This document shows positions 41,515 through 51,016 of a stretch of DNA of 57,677 nucleotides, in pieces (position 1 is the first letter of the stretch; the number at the start of each line of letters is the position of its first letter). The stretch comes from Pseudomonadota bacterium (GTDB taxonomy: Bacteria; Pseudomonadota; Gammaproteobacteria; Xanthomonadales; Ahniellaceae). Location: positions 1-57,677 of the forward strand of contig JALHNO010000008.1 in NCBI GenBank assembly GCA_022843465.1, in the 5' to 3' direction. The position numbers and the translations under genes are program-made. Below the pieces are notes generated by a model that saw only the letters and a list, made by a program, of their open reading frames with translations, did no database searches and was not told where the DNA came from.

Positions 41515-43908
41515 CTAGCGCAGGACCAGGGTGTAGGCAACCGCACCGGGCAACAACGGTGTCGGTATCCCGCGTGCCCAGTCGGCGTGACCGGCGCCGT
41601 GGAACGGTGACAGCGGATGCGGACTCTGGCCGCCGGGCATCATCAGATAGCTGGTGTCCTCATGTCCGGGCGCGATGGCAAAACGTTGCGAGGCGCCGAA
41701 CTCCGGGGATTGCACGCGCGGCATATTGTTGTCGCCGGGCAGTGGCTCGGCCGGCATGTCCAGCTGCCGCGCCAGAAAGCCAGGCAAGGCACGCGACAGC
41801 GGATGCCGGATCGCAGCGGTATTGCGTTCGCCCCAGTTGCGGGCGGCCAGTCCGCCGTTCTCCCCGCCCAGTTCCTTCTCGATGCGTTCGGCTGCCGCGA
41901 TCAGCAGCGCGTTCCAGTCACCATGCCGGCGATCAAGCAGATGCGCTGGACGCGCTTCGAGCATCGCCCAGACCGCTGCTTCATAGCCCTGCGCCGATGG
42001 CAGCTTGAACTCCTCGAAGCGTGCCTTGGCCAGCGCTTCGAAGGGCGCGAGTGTCGCTTCAATGACGTGCATGCGGAACGCGCGCACCATCCGGTAGTCG
42101 ACACTGTCGATGCTGGCATGGCCGCCAAAGCGCGCGGTCTGTGCCCGCAAGGCCGCCAATCGATCGGCCGGCAGCGCATCCAGGGTCTGCCGCAGCAGGC
42201 CGTGCCAGCGCTCGAGAAAAATCGCGCGGTCGTCGAGCTGGATCGCCAGCATCGCGGCCGGATCGAACCGGGTACGCGCAAACAGTCCGTCACGGATCTG
42301 CTGCTGGCGCGCGCCCAGATCGTAGCCGCCATCACCTTCCAGGCGCAGCCAGTCGGCATCGACGGTGCGCGCATTGGCCGACCACAGACGGCCACTCTCG
42401 GGATTCAACAGGCGCGGATGCTCGGATGGATCCAGCCAACCCTGCCAGCCGGTTCCGTCAGCAGAAAAATCTGCTGGCGCCTGCTCGTCAAAGCCCTGTC
42501 GGCGCGGTATCGCATTGCCGGTCAGGGTCCATCCGATATTGCCGGCCTGATCACCGACGACGAAATTCTGTGCCGGCATGCCGAAGCTGGCCGCAAGTTC
42601 CAGTGCGCGGGCGACATCGCCGACGCCGTCGATCTCGAACATGCGCATGTTCAAGGCGCGCGGATCGTGTGCGGTCCAGCGCAGTGCCAACTCGCCACCG
42701 TCGGCAGCGCGCGCCAGAATCGGGCCCCATTCGGTTTCTTCGACCAGCAGATACTCGTCGGCGCCACCGCGTACCTTGAGGGTCTCACGATGGCGCACGA
42801 CGGCGGCGCCACCAGTTGCATTGAGATAGCGGCTCGGATCAGCGGGATCGCGCTGCACGCGCACCCAATCGGTCCAGTCGCCATAGCTGTTGGTGAATCC
42901 CCAGGCGATCCGGCCATTGCTGCCGGCGACGAGGCCGGGTACGCCAGGCAGGGTGACGCCATTGAGATCGACCTGACCGCCCTCGGTCTCGGCATTTGGA
43001 TAGCGCAGTCGCGCCCGGTACCAGATACAGGGCACGCCAAGCCCAAGGTGCATGTCATCGGCAACCAGGGCAGCGCCATGGCTCGTCAATGCGCCGGAGA
43101 CCGCAAAATTGTTGCTGCCCGGCAGCCAGCCGAGATCCTGCGGATCGAGTGTGGCGGCAGCAATCGTGGTCGCTGGCAGTGCGCCGAGATCGAACTGCTC
43201 CGGCCCCGGCATCGGCATTGCCGGTAGTGGACCGCCGCGCAGCGGTGCATCCCATTCGCTGCCCGGCTGCACCAGAAAATCCACCAGTGCGGTCGGCAGT
43301 ACGGCGCGCATCCGCTCCAGGTTCAGCTCGCGCAGATTGGCGCCATTGCTGTTGAGGTCGAAGAACATCGCATAGATCACCAGGGCGCTGTCCTCGCTGC
43401 GCCAGGCGCGCGCCTCGCTGCGCAGTACCAGGTATTCCCAGGGGCGCGTGGAAAGCGCCTGAAGGCCAGCATTGACGCCATCGCGATAGGCCTCGATGCG
43501 CGCGCGTTCTTCCGGGGTCAGCGCCGCAATCGCGCGTTCGGCACGGGCGCGGAAGCGATGCGCGCGGTGGGCGCGATCAATGGGCAGGGCGGCAGCGCCG
43601 ACCAGTTCCGAGAGTTCGCCGGCGGCCATCCGGCGCAGCAGATCCATCTGGAAATAGCGATCCTGGGCGTGCACGAAACCGAGCGCACGCGCCATGTCCT
43701 CGACGTTGGCAGCGTCGACGGTGACCGTGCCGAGCTCGTCACGCATTACGCGGACGGGAGCGCTCAGACCTGACAGGGCCTGCTCGCCATCGAGCTGCGC
43801 GAGGCTGCCGCGTAGTAACCACCAGGCGGTCACCAGCAGGGCGAGCACAAGAAGCGTGAGCAGGATCAGGGTGCGGCGGATGAGCTTCATGGGGATCGGG
43901 CTGGACAT
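41515..43908 (-). CDS. Penicillin acylase family (N-terminal nucleophile) amidase
   Basis: 797 aa. A single hydrophobic N-terminal segment (LILLTLLVLALLVTAWWLL) directs or anchors it to the periplasm. Family features: RDELGTVTVDA and LGFVHAQDRYFQMDLLRR in the alpha-chain part, then GSNNFAVSG, where Ser265 would be the autocatalytically exposed nucleophile at the start of the beta chain, and a C-terminal GDNNMPRV segment. Members cleave amides such as beta-lactam side chains or acyl-homoserine lactones; the substrate cannot be told here. ATG codons at 43908 and 43890 are both possible, with no clear Shine-Dalgarno. Palindromic repeats of one family flank the gene on both sides. Confidence 0.9.
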   Translation of the reverse strand: MSSPIPMKLIRRTLILLTLLVLALLVTAWWLLRGSLAQLDGEQALSGLSAPVRVMRDELGTVTVDAANVEDMARALGFVHAQDRYFQMDLLRRMAAGELSELVGAAALPIDRAHRAHRFRARAERAIAALTPEERARIEAYRDGVNAGLQALSTRPWEYLVLRSEARAWRSEDSALVIYAMFFDLNSNGANLRELNLERMRAVLPTALVDFLVQPGSEWDAPLRGGPLPAMPMPGPEQFDLGALPATTIAAATLDPQDLGWLPGSNNFAVSGALTSHGAALVADDMHLGLGVPCIWYRARLRYPNAETEGGQVDLNGVTLPGVPGLVAGSNGRIAWGFTNSYGDWTDWVRVQRDPADPSRYLNATGGAAVVRHRETLKVRGGADEYLLVEETEWGPILARAADGGELALRWTAHDPRALNMRMFEIDGVGDVARALELAASFGMPAQNFVVGDQAGNIGWTLTGNAIPRRQGFDEQAPADFSADGTGWQGWLDPSEHPRLLNPESGRLWSANARTVDADWLRLEGDGGYDLGARQQQIRDGLFARTRFDPAAMLAIQLDDRAIFLERWHGLLRQTLDALPADRLAALRAQTARFGGHASIDSVDYRMVRAFRMHVIEATLAPFEALAKARFEEFKLPSAQGYEAAVWAMLEARPAHLLDRRHGDWNALLIAAAERIEKELGGENGGLAARNWGERNTAAIRHPLSRALPGFLARQLDMPAEPLPGDNNMPRVQSPEFGASQRFAIAPGHEDTSYLMMPGGQSPHPLSPFHGAGHADWARGIPTPLLPGAVAYTLVLR

Positions 43909-44005
43909 GGGCGGTCGCCAAGCTTAGTGCCGTGCTCGGGTAGTTGGGCAAGATCGAGGTTCGATCAGGGTTTTTGGAAGGCATCGGGCCACGCACGCCG
44001 ACAGC

Positions 44006-44112
44006 AACAGCAAGGGCAGCGCGGCAAGCCACGCTCTACAACAGCCACAGCAACGGCAGCGCGGCAAGCCACGCTACAACAGCAACAGCTGCGGCAGCGT
44101 GGCGAGCCGCGC
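44006..44112. repeat. Palindromic repeat cluster upstream of the receptor gene
   Basis: Three units of the same family as 41294-41470: GCAGCGCGGCAAGCCACGCT with CTACAAC (around 44014-44042), a second almost identical copy (around 44055-44080), and a decayed third (GCAGCGTGGCGAGCCGCGCG, 44093-44112). Filler between units is rich in ACAGCAAC. Copies therefore flank the acylase gene on both sides. Confidence 0.75.
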
Positions 44113-44240
44113 GCCGTCAACCTCGCCTGGCGACGCAATCGGGTCGCGGACAGGGGCAAGGCGCGCGGACCACTGACATGCAACCGCAGTGTGCGCGTCA
44201 TCGCCGTGTCACGCAACGGAAGTAATTTGCGCCCCATCGC

Positions 44241-44257
44241 GTGTTCGCCTCGAACAC
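44241..44257. promoter_or_regulatory. Perfect 7-bp inverted repeat upstream of the TonB-dependent receptor
   Basis: GTGTTCG-CCT-CGAACAC ends 27 bases before the receptor ATG, overlapping the likely leader. It may be a regulator site or a hairpin in the mRNA leader. No sigma-factor hexamers could be assigned around it with confidence. Confidence 0.4.
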
Positions 44258-44284
44258 CCAGACTTCTTCTTGCGGACACCCATC

Positions 44285-47239
44285 ATGCATACCAACAGCC
44301 CTGCACAGCCGCGCATCGCGGCATTGCCGTTCCTGATCGCCAGCGTTCTGGCGTCCGGATTTGCCATTACCTATCCGGAGCGCGTGATTGCCCAGGCTGA
44401 GCAGGGCGCCGAGGTGCGTGGCCTGATCGTCGATGCCGCCGGCCTGCCGGTCGCGGGCGCCGAGGTGATGGTGATGGGCGTCAGCGAGGCGGTCTATGAC
44501 GAGTCCCACAAACTGGTCTCCGACGCGGCCGGCAGCTTCAGCCTGCGCCTGCCCAATGGCGACTATGGGGTGATGGTCGACCTCGCTGGCTATGAAAGTT
44601 TTTCGGCCAGCAACTATGCCATCCGTGCGGCGACGGCCAGCGAATGGAAGATCGTGCTGAAGGCTGCTGGCGCCAGCGCGGCTGTCGACTCAGAGCCGAC
44701 AAGCGTATCCGCGGCAGAAATCGAAGCAGTGCCCCCAGCGGAAGTCGGCGATGTCGCTGACGCCACCGAGATGACGGGTGTCGAGGTCGAAGGCAGCATC
44801 AGCGAAGGCGGCCAGGAGCTCTATGTTGATGAGCGTCGCACTACGGCCAACGTCACCGAGGCGGTCAGTGCCGAACAGATCGCGCGCACCGGTGACTCCG
44901 ATGCGGCCAGCACGCTCAAGCGCGTCACCGGCCTGACCGTCGTCGACAGCAAGTATGTGTTCGTGCGTGGACTCGGCGATCGCTACTCCAGCGTCCTGCT
45001 CAATGGCGCGCAGATTCCCAGTCCCGATCCGACCCGGCGCACCCTGCCGCTTGATCTCTTTCCCACTGAAATTCTCGAAGGCGTCGTGATCCAGAAATCC
45101 TGGTCACCGGATCTGCCGGCCGAATTCGGCGGTGGCACCGTGCAGCTGCGCACGCGCGGCGTGCCGGCAGGTTTCGTTGCCAAGCTCGGACTCAGTACCG
45201 GCTATCAGCAGGGCAGCACCTTCGATGATGGCCTGAGCTACAGCGGCGACAGCCAGGACTGGACGGGCTTTGATGGTGGCCGCGGCCTTCCGGCCGAGCT
45301 GGCGGCTGCGATCAGCAACGGTACGGTCCTGCGCCCACAGTCGCCGACCAATCCCAATGGCGTCAGCCCGGCCGAACTCGAGCGATTCGGAGAAGCCCTG
45401 GCCGGCAACTACGACGTCGACAGCAATACCCGCATCAAGCCGGACGCCGGCATGAGCGCCGCGCTGGGCAACAGTTTCGAATTCGGCGACAACAAGCTCG
45501 GTCTGCTCGGCGCCCTGCGCTACAGCAATACCTACGACCAGCTCGACGAAGTGCGCCGCGAGTTTGCCGTGGTCGGTGCCGATGAACTGACCCAGACCAG
45601 TGAGCTTGATGTGCAGCGCAGCCTGCAGAACATGGAACTGTCCGGATTCCTGGTAGCCGGCCTCGATATCGGCAGCGATCATCGACTGAAGAGCACGACC
45701 CTGCTGCTGCGCAGTACCGAAGACGAGACCCAGGTCGCCACCGGCTATCCGGAAGACCCTGCGGATGTCTCGCGGTTCACCCAGTTGGAGTGGATCGAGA
45801 ACGCGCTGATCGCCGAGCAGCTGGCTGGCGAGCATCGCTTCCCCGACCTGAAGGATCTGAGTCTGACCTGGCAGTACACCGTGGCCCAGGCGACACGCGA
45901 GTCGCCAAACACGCGCAACTATCGCTACGACCGCAACAACAGCAGCAACCTGTTCTCGTTCTCGAGGCGCTCCGACAGCAACTTCACAACCTTTGCCGAC
46001 CTTGAAGACAACAGCGACGACTTCAGCTTCGCATTCAAGTTGCCGACCATGCTCAACGACGAGACCTATCTCGATCTCAGCGCCGGCGGCGGCGTGCTGC
46101 GGCGCGACCGCGATTCCGAAATCCGCCGTTTCAGCTTCAGTGGTGTCGGGCCGCTCGCCAATGATCCCAATGTCATCGGCAACAATACGCTCGACAATAT
46201 CCTCAATCCGGCCAATATCGGTCCGAACGGTTTTGAGTTGCGCGAGACCACGCGTGCGACCGACAACTATGTGGCCGATCAGGACCTGGACGCGCTGTTC
46301 CTCGGTGCCGATCTCAATTTCCGCAGCAAGTACCGTTTCACCGGGGGCCTGCGCTACGAGGACAATGCCCAACAGGTCAGCACGTTCCAGCTCGGTGTAC
46401 CCGATGCGCTGCCGGTTGTCGCGTCGATCTCGACCGCCGACTGGTTGCCGAGCCTCGGCTTCACCTGGCTGTATGCCGACAATGACCAGCTGCGCTTCTC
46501 CGTTGCCGAGACAGTGTCCCGGCCGGATTTCCGCGAGCTGTCATCGGCGCCGTATACCGACCCCTTGCTCGACCTGGAAACGATCGGCAACCCGGAACTG
46601 AAACCGACGTCGATCCGACATTTCGATGCGCGTTGGGAGCACTATTTTTCCTACACTGAGACGCTCAGCATCGCGGCCTTCCTGAAGGATTTCGACCTTC
46701 CGATCGAGAAAATCCAGGTGCCGGGAACCGGCAGCCTCGTGTCGCTGGCCAATGCCGAATCGGCGCGCAACTACGGCATCGAGATCGACTATTTCCGCGG
46801 ACTGGGGTTCCTCAACGAGCGCCTGGAACAGTTCTACACTGCGGCCAATTTCAGCTGGATCGAGTCGGAGATCGAGCTTGGCTCGGCCAACGATATCCAG
46901 ACCAATGCCGCGCGCCCGCTGCAGGGTCAGTCGCCCTATGTGCTTAACCTGCAGCTCGGCTACAAGTCGCCCAATGGCGGTGATGAAGCGACCCTGCTCT
47001 ACAATGTCGCCGGCAAGCGCATCTCCCAGGTAGGCGTGTTCGGCGCGCCGGATATCTACGAGCAGCCCTTCAATGCGCTGGATTTCAACTGGCGGCATAG
47101 CCTTTCCGAGGCCTGGACGCTCAAGCTGCGCCTGCGCAATCTGCTCGATCCCAAGGTCGAGTATCAGCAGGGCGATGAGACGACCCGGGTCTATCGTCGG
47201 GGTCGTGAAGTGGGCTTGAGCCTCGAATGGCAGCCCTGA
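44285..47239 (+). CDS. TonB-dependent outer-membrane receptor with N-terminal carboxypeptidase-like domain
   Basis: 984 aa. N-terminal export signal (ending around residue 37), a carboxypeptidase-regulatory-like beta-sandwich (~45-130; VRGLIVDAAGLPVAGAEVMV), an acidic spacer, then the plug (~205-330; VSAEQIARTGDSDAASTLKR, YVFVRGLGDRYSSVLLNGAQ) and a 22-strand-type barrel to the C-terminus. Barrel-style aromatic segments recur (e.g. YRFTGGLRYEDNA, LEQFYTAANFSWIESEIE). It ends ...LSLEWQP rather than the usual terminal Phe. The ligand is unknown. The ATG at 44285 gives the signal sequence; the upstream extension of the frame runs through the intergenic inverted repeat and is rejected. Confidence 0.92.
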   Translation: MHTNSPAQPRIAALPFLIASVLASGFAITYPERVIAQAEQGAEVRGLIVDAAGLPVAGAEVMVMGVSEAVYDESHKLVSDAAGSFSLRLPNGDYGVMVDLAGYESFSASNYAIRAATASEWKIVLKAAGASAAVDSEPTSVSAAEIEAVPPAEVGDVADATEMTGVEVEGSISEGGQELYVDERRTTANVTEAVSAEQIARTGDSDAASTLKRVTGLTVVDSKYVFVRGLGDRYSSVLLNGAQIPSPDPTRRTLPLDLFPTEILEGVVIQKSWSPDLPAEFGGGTVQLRTRGVPAGFVAKLGLSTGYQQGSTFDDGLSYSGDSQDWTGFDGGRGLPAELAAAISNGTVLRPQSPTNPNGVSPAELERFGEALAGNYDVDSNTRIKPDAGMSAALGNSFEFGDNKLGLLGALRYSNTYDQLDEVRREFAVVGADELTQTSELDVQRSLQNMELSGFLVAGLDIGSDHRLKSTTLLLRSTEDETQVATGYPEDPADVSRFTQLEWIENALIAEQLAGEHRFPDLKDLSLTWQYTVAQATRESPNTRNYRYDRNNSSNLFSFSRRSDSNFTTFADLEDNSDDFSFAFKLPTMLNDETYLDLSAGGGVLRRDRDSEIRRFSFSGVGPLANDPNVIGNNTLDNILNPANIGPNGFELRETTRATDNYVADQDLDALFLGADLNFRSKYRFTGGLRYEDNAQQVSTFQLGVPDALPVVASISTADWLPSLGFTWLYADNDQLRFSVAETVSRPDFRELSSAPYTDPLLDLETIGNPELKPTSIRHFDARWEHYFSYTETLSIAAFLKDFDLPIEKIQVPGTGSLVSLANAESARNYGIEIDYFRGLGFLNERLEQFYTAANFSWIESEIELGSANDIQTNAARPLQGQSPYVLNLQLGYKSPNGGDEATLLYNVAGKRISQVGVFGAPDIYEQPFNALDFNWRHSLSEAWTLKLRLRNLLDPKVEYQQGDETTRVYRRGREVGLSLEWQP

Positions 47240-47397
47240 TGCGAGGCGGGGCCGGGCAGGGCTGAGACCAGTCCGGCTGGTCTGGCCCAAACGCGCGTCC
47301 AGCCGGTCCGTTCAGCAGGCCGCGGGCAGATTCGCACTGCCTCGACCTGTGATCGGCTACAAGACAAGCCTACCCCGCAGGTCCTATTGTTCGCATT

Positions 47398-47952
47398 GTG
47401 AACGATGCCACTACCTTCAGCGAACTGACCCAGGCCTGGCGCGATGGCGAGCTGGCTGCGCGCGATCGCCTGATCGGCCTGGTCTACGACGAGGTGCGCG
47501 CGATTGCGCGACGTCAGCTGGCCTTGCACAGCGAGGCCACCCTGCGACCTACCGAACTGGCGCATGAGGCGCTGATGCGGGTGCTGCAGCAGACCGGTGA
47601 ATGGGAAAGCCGGCGTCATCTGATGAATGTGATTGCGCTGGCAACGCGTCAGGTCCTGGTCGATTCGGCGCGGCGCCGGCATGCGCTGAAGCGCGACGGT
47701 GGTGTCGCCACCGATCTGGAGTCGGCCGAGGCCGTCGCCGCCCCGGACAGCCTGCGCCTGAGCGAGGCACTGGACGCGCTCGCCGGCAGCGATGCGCGCG
47801 CCGCGGAAATCATCACGCTCAGCTATTTCACCGGGCTTGATCGACTTGAAATCGCTGGGCTGCTGGATGTGTCGGCAAGCACGGTGGATCGCGGTCTGCG
47901 CTTTGGACGCGCCTGGCTGAAGGAAGCGCTGGCCGACGGCGAGCGCGCATGA
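47398..47952 (+). CDS. ECF sigma factor, kinase-linked (ECF43/TIGR02999-like)
   Basis: 184 aa. Sigma-2 region: ATLRPTELAHEALMRVLQ, then SRRHLMNVIALATRQVLVDS; sigma-4 helix-turn-helix: LDRLEIAGLLDVSASTVDRG. In ordinary ECF factors the start of region 2.2 carries an acidic DAED-type motif; here it reads RPTE, with Thr52 where a charge would sit. In the ECF43 member EcfP of Vibrio, phosphorylation of a threonine in this region by the adjacent kinase PknT activates the factor. The next gene here is a Ser/Thr kinase joined by a four-base overlap and no anti-sigma gene is present, so the same control is proposed. The start is GTG at 47398; no strong Shine-Dalgarno is visible. Confidence 0.88.
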   Translation: MNDATTFSELTQAWRDGELAARDRLIGLVYDEVRAIARRQLALHSEATLRPTELAHEALMRVLQQTGEWESRRHLMNVIALATRQVLVDSARRRHALKRDGGVATDLESAEAVAAPDSLRLSEALDALAGSDARAAEIITLSYFTGLDRLEIAGLLDVSASTVDRGLRFGRAWLKEALADGERA

Positions 47953-50699
47953 GCCTCGCACCAGAGTCTCTCAGCGACTGGTTCGAGCGGCTGATTGATC
48001 TGGACCCGGCTGCGCGCGAGTCTGTGCTGGCCGGCCTCGAGCCTGCGCTTGCGTTGCGGCTGCGGGCCCTGCTGATCGCCGATGCGGCGGCCGATGCCGG
48101 CATCGACCAGGCCATCGCCATCGATGCCCGCGGCGTACTGGATGATCACGTAGCCGGCCTGCGCATTGGCCCCTGGCGGGTCGTGCGTGAACTGGGCTCG
48201 GGTGGCATGGGCACCGTACTGCTGGCCGAGCGCGAGCAGGCCGACTTCGTCCAGCAGGTCGCGATCAAGCTGATTCGCGGCTTTCCTTCGAGCGATGGCA
48301 TGCGACGTCTGCGCCAGGAGCGCCAGATCCTCGCAACGCTGGATCACCCCAATATCGCGCGCCTGATCGATGGTGGCGAGACCGCGTCCGGCCAACCCTA
48401 CCTGGTCGTCGAGTATGTGCGCGGCGTCACCCTCGATGCCCACCTTCGCGACAGCCGGCCCGAACTTCATGCCCGTGTCGAGTTGATCGAACGGATCGGT
48501 GCCGCAGTCCAGCACGCGCACCAGCATCTGGTGATCCATCGCGATCTGAAGCCGGCCAATGTGATGATTCGCGAGGACGGCGAGATCAAACTGCTGGACT
48601 TCGGTGTCGCCAAACTGCTCGATCTTGGCAGCGAGGGCGCGGGTTCGGTCTCGACCCGCGTGTTCACTCCCGGCTATGCCAGTCCGGAGCAACAGGCGGG
48701 TTTGCCGATCAGCATCGCCAGCGACATCTACAGCCTCGGCGCGATGCTGCGCGAGGTGCTGACGATTGCCGGTACCGGCACACCGGTCGATGCCGAGCTG
48801 TCCGGAATCATCGCCAAGGCGACCGCAGAGGCGCCAGCGCAGCGCTATGCCACCGTGGACGCCCTGGTCGATGATCTGCGGCGATATCGCCACGGGCTGC
48901 CGATCTCGGCGGCAGCGGACACGCCCTGGTATCGCGCGCGCAAGTTCGTGGCGCGACATCGCTGGGCAACTGCCGCCAGCGTGATGGCGCTGGCGGTCAT
49001 CGCGATGCTGATCTGGAATCTCTCGGTCGCGCTCAAGCTGGCGCGCGAAGAACGCGTTGCGGCGGACCATGCCCGTGTGCAGACCGAGCAAAGCCTGCAG
49101 CGATCCAAATCGGTCATCGAGTTCTTTGCCGAAATGTTCGAGGGCGTTGCGCCTGAGCATGCGCTGGGTCGCTCGCTGGCGCCGGCGGAACTGCTGGCGC
49201 GTGCCGAGCGCCTGCTGCGCGAGAAGCCGCCCAGCGACCCAGGCTTGCGCGCCGATCTGGCGACCGCGCTCGGCGGTCTGTATCAGCGCCTCGGCGACGG
49301 CGCCAACGCCGTGCGCCTGCTCGAACAGGGTCTGGCCGGACAACGGGCCGGTAGCCGCGAGGAAGCGCTGGAGCTGGCCAATCGTCATCTGACGCTGTCG
49401 CTGGCATTGTTTTCGGTCGACAAGCCTGACCTGGCCATGGCCGAAATCGAAAAGGCGGTCGCCCTGCGCGCACCCTACAGTGCCGATGATGTCGAGTTGC
49501 AGATTGACTCGGCCTTGCAGCTTTCCGAAGGTCGCCTGCAGTTGCGCGATGTCGCCGCCGCCCGCAGCGAGATGGATCGTGCCCGCGCACGCGCCGCCGA
49601 CCACAGGCTGGCTCCGGAACTGGCCCTGCAGCTGGAAGTCAGCGAGTCGGTACTGGCGATCGACGAAGGTCGCTTCGATGCGGCAGCGGCATCGGCGCGC
49701 ACCGGCCTGGCCCTGCTGGAAGCCCACCCGGAACTGCCACGCACCCAACTCATCCAGCTCGAGCGCACACTCGGGCGCGCGCTGATGGCGAGCGCACAGA
49801 TGATCGAGGCCGAGGCTGCGTTTGCGCGGGCGATCGCGGCGCAGAAGCAGTGGATCGGCGACAGCGGTGCACGCGCCGGCTCGCTGTACAACGATTACGG
49901 CATCCTGTTGACCGTGCTCGGCCGCTATCCCGATGCCGAACGCGCATTCCGCAGCGGTGCCGAAATCCAGGCTGCCAGTGGCGGGCTGGCACCCGAGTCC
50001 AGCCCAGTATTCCTGAACAATCTCTGCGATCTGCAGATTGCCCAGGGTGATTATGCCGAGGCCCTGCGCAATTGTCGGGCCGCGCTGACGTTGCATCGCG
50101 ATGCCGCCGCCGATCATCCCGACCGGATGATCGTGGCGAGCAATGTCGCGCGTGCGATGTCATTGGCCGGCGAGGCGCCCGCGGCGCTGCGCTCACTGCA
50201 GAGCTTGCGGCAATTGGCCATCAAGGCCACCGGCGCGTCTTCCTACCCGACCGCCCTGCATACGGTGCGCGCGGTTCGCGCTGCGCAGATTGCCGGAAAT
50301 CTGCAGGCGGCGCGGCTGCTCGCCGATGACGGCGTACAACTTTTTGATGGCCTGTTTCCGCCGCCGCATCCCTGGCACGCGCGTGCGCTGCGCGTGCGCG
50401 CCCTGGTGGCCATGGCGCAGGATCGGCTCGGTGATGCCGATGCCGATCTGACGCGCGCTCATGATGAGGCCAGCAAGGCGCTGCCGGCTGGGCACCCGCT
50501 GATCGCCCAGATCGAAGTCGATCAGGCCGAATCCGCGCTGCGTCGCGGTGATCTGCAAGCGGCACAGCGGCTGCTGGACAAGGCGCTGCCGATCCTGCGC
50601 GCCTGCTGCCGCGTCGAGGAAATCGATCGCGCCCGTGCCGAGCGTCTGGCAGAGTCGATGGCACCGCAGCGGATGCCGGGAGCGGACAGCGAGCGCTGA
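47949..50699 (+). CDS. Membrane Ser/Thr protein kinase with TPR domain, partner of the ECF sigma factor
   Basis: 916 aa. An N-terminal ~75-residue segment precedes the kinase domain (~80-320: GSGGMGTVLLAE, QVAIKLI, VIHRDLKPANV, LLDFGVAKL, GYASPEQQAG). A transmembrane helix follows (~338-360, ASVMALAVIAMLIWNLSVAL), then ~550 residues of TPR-like helices predicted outside the inner membrane (e.g. ALGGLYQRLGDGANAVRLLE). Catalytic residues are intact. Overlap ATGA with the sigma-factor gene makes them one transcriptional and translational unit; the likely substrate is that sigma factor (inference from the EcfP/PknT precedent). Confidence 0.92.
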   Translation: MSLAPESLSDWFERLIDLDPAARESVLAGLEPALALRLRALLIADAAADAGIDQAIAIDARGVLDDHVAGLRIGPWRVVRELGSGGMGTVLLAEREQADFVQQVAIKLIRGFPSSDGMRRLRQERQILATLDHPNIARLIDGGETASGQPYLVVEYVRGVTLDAHLRDSRPELHARVELIERIGAAVQHAHQHLVIHRDLKPANVMIREDGEIKLLDFGVAKLLDLGSEGAGSVSTRVFTPGYASPEQQAGLPISIASDIYSLGAMLREVLTIAGTGTPVDAELSGIIAKATAEAPAQRYATVDALVDDLRRYRHGLPISAAADTPWYRARKFVARHRWATAASVMALAVIAMLIWNLSVALKLAREERVAADHARVQTEQSLQRSKSVIEFFAEMFEGVAPEHALGRSLAPAELLARAERLLREKPPSDPGLRADLATALGGLYQRLGDGANAVRLLEQGLAGQRAGSREEALELANRHLTLSLALFSVDKPDLAMAEIEKAVALRAPYSADDVELQIDSALQLSEGRLQLRDVAAARSEMDRARARAADHRLAPELALQLEVSESVLAIDEGRFDAAAASARTGLALLEAHPELPRTQLIQLERTLGRALMASAQMIEAEAAFARAIAAQKQWIGDSGARAGSLYNDYGILLTVLGRYPDAERAFRSGAEIQAASGGLAPESSPVFLNNLCDLQIAQGDYAEALRNCRAALTLHRDAAADHPDRMIVASNVARAMSLAGEAPAALRSLQSLRQLAIKATGASSYPTALHTVRAVRAAQIAGNLQAARLLADDGVQLFDGLFPPPHPWHARALRVRALVAMAQDRLGDADADLTRAHDEASKALPAGHPLIAQIEVDQAESALRRGDLQAAQRLLDKALPILRACCRVEEIDRARAERLAESMAPQRMPGADSER

Positions 50700-51016
50700 T
50701 CCGGTACTGCTCCGGCTTGCGATGACGCAGCGGCGCACGCAATTGCGGATCGCTCTATGACGACACTGTCTGCGCCGAGACGTCGCCATGATCCGTCCTG
50801 CTTTTGACTGCACAAACTGAGCCAGGCCGAAACACAAGCCAGCGTGCGCAAACTGGCGGCGGATTTCGACGCGCAATTGCCGCGGCGGCGGGCGATGTAC
50901 GAGCACCATCCCACACCGCTGCAACGACCAGGGCGCTTCGCCTGTCAGCAAAATGTCCACTTGCGCCGGCTGCGCGGCCGCTGTCCGACTGAAGTCGAAC
51001 GCAATGCAGGACTTCA
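50700..51016. other. Intergenic region before the sortase-target gene
   Basis: 317 bases. No open frame with a credible start, no RNA gene and no repeat shared with the rest of the window was recognised. The promoter of the VIT/VWA gene is expected here. Confidence 0.5.

Larger units (their letters stand above)
43909..44284. other. Intergenic region between divergent acylase and receptor genes
   Basis: 376 bases without a supported gene. It holds the repeat cluster at 44006-44112 and the inverted repeat at 44241-44257 (own entries). Short open frames here are made of the repeats and lack start sites. The promoters of both flanking genes must lie here, but no convincing -35/-10 pair was picked out. 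Confidence 0.55.

Noticed and set aside
47823-50117. 764-aa minus-strand open frame under the kinase
   Set aside because: Antisense to intact kinase motifs and lacking any domain of its own.
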